Shown: piece by piece, positions 10,153 to 20,300 of the stretch
How positions within the stretch are numbered: position 1 is the stretch's first letter
Layout of the letters: every line of letters begins with the position of its first letter
From: Pseudogymnoascus destructans
Taxonomy: Eukaryota; Ascomycota; Leotiomycetes; Thelebolales; Thelebolaceae
Reading direction: 5' to 3'
DNA: 64,000 bases
Assembly: GCF_001641265.1 (NCBI RefSeq)
Contig: NW_020167533.1
Location: 186,001-250,000, forward strand
Notes under the pieces: generated by a model
Database searches by the model: none
Seen by the model: only the letters and a program-made list of their open reading frames with translations
Told to the model about the DNA's origin: nothing
Translations under genes and position numbers: made by a program

Positions 10153-11778
10153 CTAGGCCCCATAGGCCGCCCCAACTTCCCCATCCTCCCCCTCCCTCCT
10201 TCCATCACCCCGAGTCGGAGCGACTGCGGGAGCGGCAGCGGTGGGCAGTTTGCCCACAGCAGCCCGAGTGGCGCGTGCCTCCTCGTAGAGGTCACGCTCC
10301 ACCTCAGAGCGGAACTTTGGCATGCTCTGGGCGGCCAGGAGGGCCTCAAACTCTTCCCCAAGGAACCAGGGCAGCTTTCACCAAAGTGTCATACTGACAT
10401 TCGTTGCACTCAGTTTGCTATCAAACTCAAGAGCAAACTTAGAAATCTCCTCCTCAAACCTACAAGTCACCATACATATCTTGGCTTATCACACCAACAA
10501 CAGAAGCAATACTACTCAACGATTGCTGCAAACTCTTCTACTACATCTGTTTATGCTACATACATCACGGCATATCATTTGGACACTCATTGAACAAGTT
10601 ATTAAGAAAATCTCCTCCTTAAGTGTCATACTGACATTCGTTGCACTCAGTTTGCTATCAAACTCAAGAGCAAACTTAGAAATCTCCTCCTCAAACCTAC
10701 AAGTCACCATACATATCTTGGCTTATCACACCAACAACAGAAGCAATACTACTCAACGATTGCTGCAAACTCTTCTACTACATCTGTTTATGCTACATAC
10801 ATCACGGCATATCATTTGAACACTCATTGAACAAGTTATTAAGAAAATCTCCTCCTTAAGGGGGTGGGCCAATACTACCACATGGCATATATCTACCAAC
10901 TAGAGGCCTAGGAACATGAACGATAGCTCTAGAAGCTTCTACAACCCTCTATGATTCATTACACGTCATCGCTCCTTAGTTACCCACAAGATTGGTTAAG
11001 TTATGACATAATTTATCTATAGGTACTCTGACCTTGGACCTCCTTTTCACTTCCTATAGGCTAGGAACCCAAGAGATGGTTCTATGGGATTCTCTTACGT
11101 TCACTACATGATTAGCAAGCTAGTTGTGGGTCGCACTTGATTTCTAATACATTTACCAAGCCTGGTTAGTCATGGAAAGTCATGGAAAATGAGAGAACTA
11201 CACTCCTTTGGCATAAATAGGATTGCCCTTTCCTTAAGAAAGGGCAAGCAGGCAATACAGTAAATCGACTAGCACATACTTCTACGTCTTTTCCAAGCTT
11301 CCAAGCATTGATCTTGTTATTCTCTGTTTTTGAAAAGTCAGTGAGGTGCTAACCTCTGACTTACCCCTGAGTTCTCAGACTCAACATTTGTTGCAACTTG
11401 TCTAAACCACTTCACCACATCATACACCTGATTGCTGCGTTGTGGAATAGTCTAAGCTACAACCCTTTGGCTCTGTTTCCTAAGACAGTGTGTTGTCTTA
11501 GTAAATTCATCCCTTCCTTGGGTGGCTAGATTCTCATATCTGGTGCACCCACCATTACACAAAGTCAGCAACGGCCAACCAAACCAAACACCGAACCCCA
11601 CAAGAAAACCTACCGGGACGCAAGGCGAGTGCTGCGACATGCAGTACCCACACTTTGAACTGGTCGGGGACCAGACGCAGTCGTGGGACTGGATCCCACG
11701 GGCTTTGGCCCGAAGGCAGCGCAGACAGAGCACGCGGAAGGCAACCGTAAGAGCCCCGGAGGGGGTGGGAACCGGCAT
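10153..11778 (-). CDS. antisense Cys-rich gene of gypsy element G2, intron split by a solo LTR
   Basis: On the strand opposite to pol, exon 1 (11778-11614, 55 codons) starts MPVPTPSGALTVAF and holds a Cys cluster, C-x2-C-x12-C-x8-C-x2-C-x6-C, ending in CVP. A GTAGGT donor begins an intron that ends at a GAAAG acceptor. Exon 2 (10374-10153) continues LPWFLGEEFEALLAAQ, then MPKFRSEVERDLYEEARATR and an Ala/Gly-rich tail, giving 128 residues. The intron now contains a 1,173-bp solo LTR (10387-11559). Without it and one copy of its CAAAG target duplication the intron is 61 nt, a normal fungal size, and the frame is unbroken. The function is unknown; the Cys spacing suggests a small zinc-binding module. 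It resembles the antisense protein of G1 at 26167. An ATG further upstream (11838) is in frame but less likely to be the start. Confidence 0.55.
10387..10860 (+). repeat. 237-bp tandem duplication inside the solo LTR
   Basis: The first 237 bp of the LTR (10387-10623) are followed at once by a second, almost identical copy (10624-10860). The related LTR at 41249 has only one copy, so the duplication is specific to this insertion or its direct source. Confidence 0.9.
10387..11559 (+). mobile_element. solo LTR with CAAAG target duplication
   Basis: The sequence starts TGTCATACTGAC and ends CCACCATTACA, and is flanked by perfect 5-bp direct repeats, CAAAG at 10382-10386 and 11560-11564. Related copies occur at 41249-42098 and 42586-43838, which share its start and, for the last, its end. 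There is no internal gag or pol between the two target repeats, so this is a solo LTR left by LTR-LTR recombination. Orientation is assigned from the TG...CA reading and is not independently proven. Confidence 0.8.
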
Positions 11779-11974
11779 CTTCAATTTTTTTTTTGGAATC
11801 TGCCATTCCGTCAGCCAAGCCCAAGTTATCACCAGCATGCCAACGCGCTCCCATCACCTACTCGTTCGTGCGGATTGTGTAAATACTATACAATCAGTTA
11901 GTAAACGATCAAGAAACGGACGGGGAGTGGCACTTACGCTATTACTGTGAGCTGGGTGCCCTGTGTCCTTACAT

Positions 11975-12153
11975 ATCTAAGGAAATACTATCTACTTATA
12001 TAGTGGCGTCGTGCCAAAGGGATATCCGTGGATAACATGGATAACATAATATCCATGATATCCAATGTTATCCATCACATGACATTCTGTGGATTGCCGT
12101 GGATAACATGGATAACATAATATCCATGATATCCAATGTTATCCATCACGTGA
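11975..12153. repeat. LTR fragment related to G1 with a different repeated module
   Basis: About 41 bp (11975-12015) match positions in both LTRs of G1 (near 25757 and 32281). G1 then has two 86-bp units; this copy instead has two 71-bp units (starting 12026 and 12097) rich in GGATAACAT and its inverse. Both kinds of unit end in a TCAC[AG]TG motif. Neither complete LTR end is visible. Confidence 0.65.
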
Positions 12154-12883
12154 GGTTGCAGCCGTAAGCGCTAGCCATAGCACTAGCACTTAGCCATAAC
12201 AATCAAACCAATTAAGGAGCACCTGCCTAGGAACGCCGTTGCGAACACCATGATTCCTTTCAAAGTCAAGGTGTAGCTTTACCTTCACTGCTAATGAGAT
12301 AAACCAGACTAAGTTAGTTAGCATGTATACTTGTATATATAATAGACACCATACATTTAATCCAGAATGGCCCAGGAGCAATTGAGGCTGTCCCGTCAGG
12401 ACGCGGTTCACTTGATTCTATTTTCTCATAGAAAAGGATGTATTGGCTAGCCCAACAGAACACACTCTCTGCATCCACGACACTATAAACAGACTCAAGC
12501 ACATCCCAGGGGGGGAGGCGCGCTTAGGCGGCAACAAAGAGTAGGTTAGGGGGGGATTGTCTGGTTTTGCAGCGTTGAACTTCGGATCCCTTTGGTGTCT
12601 ACGTCTGGTTGATATAACACATATACGTGCTTCTAGGCCCTTTTTTATCCAGCCATCTTCGAATCAGAGTAAAATTCATTTTTATCCAGCCATCTTCGTT
12701 GCTTCCCCAGTATCAAATAGCCCAGCCTTCTCAGCCTCGCGCTAGCAGCGGGGTGTCTACAGGGTCTCGCCTGACATCTCCCCCCCCCACCTCTCTACCA
12801 TCCATCCCCTCCTTCCACTCCAAATCACAAACCACTCCTCTTCATCCTCGCCCTCGCGGCTCTCAACAAACCCAATAACAACA
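12154..12883. other. upstream region of PDX3
   Basis: No gene is supported. A 20-bp direct repeat (TTTTTATCCAGCCATCTTCG) occurs at 12642-12661 and 12679-12698. A 5' leader for PDX3 probably lies in the last 200 bp. Open frames here (for example at 12627-12878) have no recognisable content. Confidence 0.45.
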
Positions 12884-13705
12884 ATGGCCCTCCACGCCGC
12901 CCGATCACCTCTAATCTGCCCCTCCACCCCCTCCGACCCCGGGCCCGGTCCCACCTCCGCCCCCTCCATCGCTGTCGCAGCAGCGGCCGCAGCAGCACAC
13001 AAACAAGCGCCGCAATTCACGCTCAGCTCCCTTAACTTCTCCGATCTATCCTCCGACCCCCTCCAACAATTCCGGTCCTGGTACCTCTCCGCTCAGGCAG
13101 CCGGCGTGGTGAGTCCCGAAACGGTGTGTTTGAGTACCGCCTCGTTACCGAGTGGACGGGTGACGAGTCGGTATGTTTATTTGAAGGAGATGGATGGACG
13201 GGGGTTTGTGGTTTATAGTAATTGGGGGACTTCTCAAAAATCGAAAGATGTGGCGGTGAATTCCTGGGTCAGTCTAGCGTTTTGGTGGAGGGACCAGGAA
13301 CGACAAGTCAGGATTGAGGGACGCGTGGAGAAGATGAGTCAGGAGGAGAGTCAGAAGTATTTTGATACTCGCGCGAGAGGATCGAGGATCGGGGCGTGGG
13401 CGAGTAGGCAGAGTGGACGGATTGATGGGAGGGAGGTGTTGGAGGGGTGGGTGGCGGAGGTCGAGGAGAGGTTTAAGGGGGTGGATGAGATTCCGTGTCC
13501 GGAGTTTTGGGGAGGGGTGAGGGTAGTGCCGGAACGGGTGGAGTTTTGGCAGGGTAGAGAGAGTAGGTTGCATGATCGGTTTGAGTATGTGAGGAAGGGT
13601 GGGGAGGAGGGAGGGAAGGAGACGGAGGGGAAGGAGACGGTGGGGAAGGAGGAGAAGGAAGCAGAGGTGGGAGGGGAGTGGGATATTGCGAGGTTGAGTC
13701 CGTAA
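12884..13705 (+). CDS. PDX3: pyridoxamine 5'-phosphate oxidase
   Basis: This FMN-dependent enzyme oxidises pyridoxine or pyridoxamine 5'-phosphate to pyridoxal 5'-phosphate, the active vitamin B6, in the cytosol. The 273-residue single-exon protein has a low-complexity Ala/Pro N terminus (about 1-45). The oxidase fold follows: PETVCLSTASLPSGRVTSRY near residue 80, GFVVYSNWGTSQKSKD near 105, and FWWRDQERQVRIEGRVEKMS near 131. The family signature appears as PERVEFWQGRESRLHDRFEY, with the closing W-D-I-A-R-L-S-P at the very end. A Glu/Gly/Lys-rich insert separates the signature from the terminal motif, as in some other filamentous fungi. Sequence around the stop is strongly G-rich while the start is C-rich. 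The start codon is the only ATG upstream of the conserved part in this frame. Confidence 0.92.
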   Translation: MALHAARSPLICPSTPSDPGPGPTSAPSIAVAAAAAAAHKQAPQFTLSSLNFSDLSSDPLQQFRSWYLSAQAAGVVSPETVCLSTASLPSGRVTSRYVYLKEMDGRGFVVYSNWGTSQKSKDVAVNSWVSLAFWWRDQERQVRIEGRVEKMSQEESQKYFDTRARGSRIGAWASRQSGRIDGREVLEGWVAEVEERFKGVDEIPCPEFWGGVRVVPERVEFWQGRESRLHDRFEYVRKGGEEGGKETEGKETVGKEEKEAEVGGEWDIARLSP

Positions 13706-14476
13706 GTTGGGCTGGGAGAAGCGCCTTACTCGCTGGTGGTTGAAAGGGGACAGTTTGGAGAGGAGGAGTTTTGAGTTTTGGTTTTTGATATGGATAGGAA
13801 ATAGCGAGGCTGAATTTATGATCTAGTGAAAAGGTCTCAATCGGGGCGTTTTGGGAGATGAATTCTGCTTTTTTTTTGCAGGCATTTACAAAGTCGGAAG
13901 CGTTACGAGCTATAAGGAATCGTTCAGACGTATACTCTATTATTTATTATCCCACACGTTACCTGGGTGGGTGTCCTGGCGTCAATTGTTGTTGATGGCA
14001 ACGACCCCGACCGGATTATCTGCAGATGATCGGATAAACATAAGGCCGAACTCGCTTCCGACGCCGAGATGCGCTGAAAGGGCAATATCCATCCAGATAC
14101 TCAAGATCCCCAAACCTCCCAGCCCCAAAAAACACAAATTCACTCAACATACAACATTTCAACTGCCGGTAATCGATATCTTGACCTCAATCTGAATCTG
14201 CATATCCAAAATACTCTTGCTACGATCACTACTTAGCTTTATCGCGGCTTCCTCGTCGCGCTGTCCACAGCCTGCAGCCGGTAGGGGTGGCATCGACCCC
14301 CTTCTCGATCTAAGGGCCTGTCCATACAGGTCCAGAACTCTCGCGGATATACAAAGCGCCAGAAGCATCATAATATAACATCTAACAAAAACCACTCAAA
14401 ATAAACACCCCCAACCAATAACTCCGACTTCGTGCAGCCATCGCCACCTACGCAACACCTGTGGAAGGCGCTCACG
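13706..14476. other. intergenic region between PDX3 and the eIF4E-T-like gene
   Basis: Roughly 770 bp with only short frames. The last part should hold the promoter and leader of the next gene. No repeat or RNA gene was recognised. Confidence 0.45.
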
Positions 14477-16420
14477 ATGCGCTATACTCGCGATGAGCTG
14501 GAGCACTTGCGTGACTCACCACTCGTCGTAAGGCCGGTGAACTTGCCTCCTGCGGAGGAGTATATGGGGTGAGTAGCGCCACGGCGACGAGCGGTAGCTC
14601 GCCCAAACAACGAAACTTCATCACTAACTGTCCTCAGACCGCCAGAGACGGATCGCAAACCAAACACCAGAGAGAGACGTGGGTCAGCTGGATTCTCGGA
14701 TCAGACCAGCAGAAGAGCAGGCGTGGATAAGCTTGCACGAGTCCCAGGGAGTATGTACCACCGTTTGTTTGTCGAGTTGCATGGCTAATCTTACCGCTAA
14801 AGCTCCCTTGGACATCATCCTCGGCCCTCCCAAGACCTCATTCGCATCCTCGACCTCGGCGCGCAACGCGAGACCGTCCGATGCTGGCGAGAGACAACAA
14901 GACCAAGACCCTCGAGATCGACACCCCTTCCGCAAGAGCGACGGCGATAGCGACCGCACACGCGACAACCAACGCCAGCACCTCCGCCAGCGACGCTCGG
15001 ATGCCGACCAGGACAGCGACGGATGGAGCACCGTGAAACTGCGTAAGAGTTTTGGCGCGGATGGAGCGGAGCGCTTTAACGGCCGTATGGGCGGAGAGAG
15101 ACATCGCGATGATCCGCCGATGCCGAGGAAAGGGAGCAGAGATGCACGCGATGGTGAGAGAGAGAGGCCTGCGCGTGGCTTTGAGACGTTTACGCGCGAT
15201 CGCGATGCTATTAAGGAGCAGGTGGAGGAAGGCGATGGGGCCCGTCGAGGCTTCGGTAGGGTGAGAACGGAGTCATGGTTCAAGGATAAGGAGGAGTTTT
15301 CTGCAGCGGCTGCAGCGGAGAATCGGAAGAGTAATGGCGAGAGATTGGCCGATCGCAATCGTGGATGGAGGGAGAAGGATACTGAGAAGACGAACGGACG
15401 CGCCCATGACCGTAATGCTGATAGGAATAATGATCGTGAGAGGGGCGGTGACAGGGACGATAGGGGTGGTGGACGCTGGGATAGAGACAATAGGCGACAG
15501 GAGCGCGACCCAGAGTGGATGGATGAGCCGTCGGATACCAAGAAGCGGGCGCATACCCACGAAGACTTTCAGAAGTGGAAGGAGAGCATGAATGCTGGGA
15601 TTATGAAGACACCTGCTGCCGAGGTGCCGCCTAGCAAGTCGGCCCCAGATGCGCCTGGCCAAAGTTCGTTCTTAGGCTTTGATAAGCCGAAGGCCGAGAC
15701 GCCTGTGGTTATTGATCCAGGCCCAGATAGGTTTATGAGTATGTGGTCCACGCCAAAGCCGGAGGGGGCCGAGACGCCGCTGGCTTTGAAGAAGGAGGGT
15801 CCAGTCAAGGTAGCTGCAGTTGGGAAAGCTTCGCGATTCACGTCGTTCTTTGCAGCTCCTCAGGAGGACATGCAGCGTCGCCAAACGGAACCTGTTCCAC
15901 CAGTTCCGGGACTCGCGCTTAAGGAGTCCAGCCCGCAGTCTGACAAGGAGAAGGAGGACTTTCAAAAGCTGCTACAGAAGTTGCAAAGCCAAAGCCTTCT
16001 TGGGATGAAGACCCCAACGCCTCCAGTGAACCTAGCATCCCAGCCGAAGCCGCCACCACAGCAGAAGCCAATGGATGTCCAACTTCCGCCAATAGATCAG
16101 TTCCAACAATATCGCCCTGGCTTCCAAGAGCCACCACGATCAGGCAGCCGCGAGTCGCAGTCCCAGCAGGCTGCCCTCCAAGACTTACTCGGCAACCGAT
16201 CTACAGCCGTTAGCCAGCCCTCGACCCGCCCCGAGCCCATGGCGCACGAACTCGCCAGCCAGCGCCGGAACACCGCTAGCCAAGGCTCAAGCCGACCAGA
16301 CCAGGACATCAACCGCAACACCGCGTTCCTCATGGGTCTGATGCAAGCACCGCGCCAGCCAGACCAGCAACTCCGCCAAGAGCAACACATGATGAGGCCA
16401 CCGCAATCGCAGCCCCAGAG

Positions 16421-16456
<36 letters not shown>

Positions 16457-17027
16457 CCTCTCGGAGCGCGACCAGGACCTTCTAATGCGCGAGCAGCGCG
16501 AGCGCGCCGCCCAGCGCCAACGTCAAGAAATGCCACCGGGATTCTTCGACGAGTCCTTCCTAGGCCGCGGCTCGCACCCGCAGCAGGAGCCACGCCCGCA
16601 GTCCCAACAGCAGCAACAGCAGCAGCCAACACAAATCCTGCAACGCCCACCACCAGGCCTCGAACAGCTTCCTCCAGGATGGCAACAGCAGCCCCGCGAC
16701 CAGCAGCAGCAGCAACAGCTCCCACAATCTATGCCACGCCACCCGCTCCAGCCACCACCAGGCCTCGCCGGCGGTCCATCTCGCGGAATGCCGCTGCCAC
16801 CTATGTTCCCACCCGGATTCGCGATGCAGGGTTATGGCCCACCGCCGCCAGAGATGAGTGGAAGCGCACAGCGCAATGTCCCACCCCTACCACCACCACC
16901 GGGGTTCATGGGTCCACCACCGGGTTTCATGCCCCCGCCTATGGGGTTCCCGGGGGAAATGGGATATGCGCCGGCTTTTGATGGGAGGGGGCTGCCGCCG
17001 CCGCAGCAGGGGGGGTTTAGACGTTAG
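14477..17027 (+). CDS. large disordered protein, eIF4E-transporter-like, three exons
   Basis: I read exons 14477-14568, 14638-14750 and 14803-17027 (809 residues). Introns have GTGAGT/CCTCAG with a CTAAC branch, and GTATGT/AAAG. The N terminus MRYTRDELEHLRDSPLVVRP resembles the start of the eIF4E-binding protein 4E-T, which represses translation and recruits decay factors. The canonical YxxxxL-phi motif is present as YTRDEL but with Glu at the hydrophobic position. The rest is disordered: Arg/Asp/Glu-rich (about 80-300), a DFQKLLQKLQSQSLLGMKTP segment, Gln-rich tracts near 580-590 and 640-690, and Pro-rich PPGF repeats to the end. 4E-T family membership is an inference from the N terminus and overall layout; another RNA-granule scaffold is possible. 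Confidence 0.6.
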
Positions 17028-17382
17028 GTCTGAGAGGGGGGTTACTGGTATGGGAGGGATTCTGGTGTATCGCGAGGGGGAGTGGGTATATGGTGGATAC
17101 TTGATGGGGTTATGACTGGCCATGTATAGCTGTGGATACGATGAGGGTACAGAGGAGGATATCCTAGTTAACACACTTGCACGCTGCCCATAGTGTGGTG
17201 GCAACGACGAATGGCGTACTTCACGGAGCGAGGCGGGCGCATAGATACCTACCGAACTCGCGATCACAATTAGTCACGCGCGGAAATGAAATCCTGTATC
17301 AGTAGCACACGAAAGTATATCCCTTCATGCTCATAAGTCTTTGATGTATCATACAAATTATCTCTAACCCTTTTCCGCCACT
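17028..17382. other. convergent 3' region
   Basis: About 355 bp between the stop codons of two convergent genes. It presumably holds both 3' untranslated regions; nothing else is recognisable. Confidence 0.5.
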
Positions 17383-20300
17383 CTAACCCCAAGTTCCACC
17401 CCCACCACCTTTCCCCTGCCTCTTCTGTGCACTAAGCCTCCAATCATCCTCCGCAGCAAACTTATTATACAGCGGCTGAATCCTCTCCGCCTTCCTCCGC
17501 TTACTCAACCCATCCTTCCCAGCAACCTTAAAGAACGTCGGCGCCGCCTCCACAAGCCACTTCGGCTCAATAACAGTCGTCTGGTGCATATACTCCTTAC
17601 TCGTCAAAACAAGCGTATGGTAAATCACCCACTCCGCCTGCTTCCCAAACAGCGCCGAGGAAGGATGCAAACTAACAGGCGTCCCTTCAATCAACGTCTT
17701 ATACCCCTCCGTTGGGTCCTTGCGCGCCGCGCTCCGGAAGAAACCCGCGCACAGCGCGCGCCTTACGCGCGCAGTGTCGCGCCCACACGACGCGATGGCG
17801 TGGCGGTAGCGCGTCATGATATTCGCGAGCTGATCGCGCACGTCCTTAGCGCGCTTCATCGAGCGCGCCTGGATGAAATTCTCAAAGCACCAGGGCGTCG
17901 CATAGTTAGCTTGTTTCCAAGCATTATACACATTGAGGAGGGTGAGGTGGTCTCCAGCCGGGTCGTGGAACTTGGCCTTCTTCTGGTCAGCTTGTGCTTG
18001 TTTCTCCTTGGGGCGGTAGAAGGGTGACTGCAGGGACAGCATGGCTACAATGGATAGGATTTCGTCGGCGCAGGCGAGGTCGACGGAGGCGATGAGGACT
18101 TTGGCGAGGGCGGGCTCCATGGGGAAGTCAGCCATTTTGCGGCCGAGGCGGGTGAGGAGACCTTCGTCGTCGAGGGCGGAGAGGGCGTAGAGTTCTTCGA
18201 GGGCGGTTAACATGGTGTTTGTGGGGGGGGGGTCCATGAAGTCGAAGTGGAGGAGGTCGTTGATGCCCATGGCTTTGAGCATTAGGATGGTGTGGGAGAG
18301 GTTTTGGCGCTGGATCTCGGGGATGGAGGTTGGCAGCATCTCGGATTGGAAGGCTGCTTCGGTGTAGAGACGGAAGCACTTTCCTGGGCCTGTGCGGCCG
18401 GCGCGGCCGGATCGTTGTCGGGCTTGGGCTTGGGAGATGGGTGTTACGACGAGGGAGTCCATGCCGAGCTTGGGGTCGTAGGCGTTTTGCTTGGCGAAGC
18501 CGGGGTCGATAACGTAGTAGACGTGGTCGATGGTGATGGATGTCTCGGCAATGTTTGTGGCGATGACCACTTTGCGGCTTCCGGGAGGTGCTGGGTCGAA
18601 GATCTTACTCTGCATCTCGGTGGGGAGTGCAGAGTAGACGGGAAGGATGATGAGTTCCGGTACGGTGGGACCAAGAGCCTTCATCCGCTCAAAGAGAATC
18701 TCACAACTCGTGTCGATTTCTTCTTGTCCCGTTAAGAACAAGAGGATATCTCCAGGAGGTTCTGTAAGATGGATCTGCATAACCGTCACCAAAGCTGCGT
18801 CCAAATAGTCAGACTCCGGTTCCCTAGAGTACATAATCTCGACCGGGAACGTGCGTCCGGGAATGGAGAAAATTGGGCACTGATTGAAGTACTCTGAGAA
18901 TTTGTCGGCATCGAGTGTTGCTGATGTAACAATGACCTTCAAATCCGGTCGGCGCTTCAGAGTCTTCTTGAGCAGCGCAAACAACACATCAGTAGAAATT
19001 GTCCGCTCGTGGGCCTCATCCAGCATAATGACCGAGTAGCGCTTCAAGTCAGGATCCATAAGAACCTCTCTCTCCAGCATACCATCAGTCATGTACTTTA
19101 TCTTCGTATTTGGGCTCGTGCAGTCCTCGAAACGGATCGTGTATCCAACTTCTTCACCCAGCTTACAGCCAACCTCCTCAGCGACACGCTTCGCAACAGA
19201 CATGGCAGCAACACGACGGGGTTGCGTGCATCCGATGATACCATTATTAGCAAAACCGGCTTCTGCCAAATACTGCGTCAACTGAGTCGTCTTTCCGGAT
19301 CCCGTCTCACCGACAACAATCAGAAGTGAATTATCATGGACGGCCTTGATGAGCTCAGAGCGGAATCTGAATATCGGCAACGAATCGCGCTGTTCCTTGA
19401 TTGTCATATTAGTACGCCTGCCCAAAGGCACATCCTTGCTCTGGGTGACGCGTTTCCACTCAGGAACAACTTCTTCACTGGCCGGGTTTTGTTTGGCCGA
19501 TCGGAACTCGCTGGCGAACTTTCGGTCTTCGGGGGCTACCATCGGGTCCTGCCATTGTGCAGACAAGTCCACTTTAGCCCCTTCTTCGGCGGCCTTATCC
19601 TGCGCTTCTTGTTGTCTCAGCTCTCGCCTGTCTTTGGCCAGAGTAGCTCCAGACATTGCGGCACGATTAAGAGATCCGTCGGGCGCTTTAACAACTCTAA
19701 TTGGCGACAATTCGAGAGATTGCTTAGTCTGACCAGCAAGAAAAGGAGGCTCTTCATCCTTGATTTCGATGTCGATATCTTCCTCAAGTTCCATCTCGCC
19801 CTCCCCATTCAAGGCGGCATTGTAATCTTCATCTAGATCAGGGTAGTCCGAAGCTTTTACCACTCCAGACGCGATCAGCTGTCTGACCTCCCATCTTTCT
19901 GGCGACGTCATTCTCTTCTTCTGCCTCTGCGGCGGACCATTATCCCTCCCAAAAGAGGCGCTTTGGTCACCCAGTAAATTGCCATATTCGCGTTTCCCGC
20001 CTCCTCCGAGCTGCTCCGTATTCGCGCCAGACTCTATCCGCGTTTGAGGCGCAAGATCGCGGCCCGTCTCCTGATCGACCTCCTTCATAGATAATCCAAT
20101 CTTCCGATTCTCAATTTTAACAACCTTGACCTTGACAGTCTGGTCCCTCGAGACGAGATCCGACGGATGGTTGACCCGCGACCCTTCTAGAAGCGCAGAT
20201 ATGTGCACAAGCCCGTCCACCCGTCCTCTGACTCCGTGCAGGTTGACGAATGCCCCAAAATCTTTAACGCCAGTGACATGTCCCTCGTAAACTTTGTATA

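Noticed and set aside
14684..15541. 285-codon minus-strand frame rich in Ser/Arg/Leu
   Set aside because: Antisense shadow of the Arg/Asp-rich part of the eIF4E-T-like gene; no domain and no start context.
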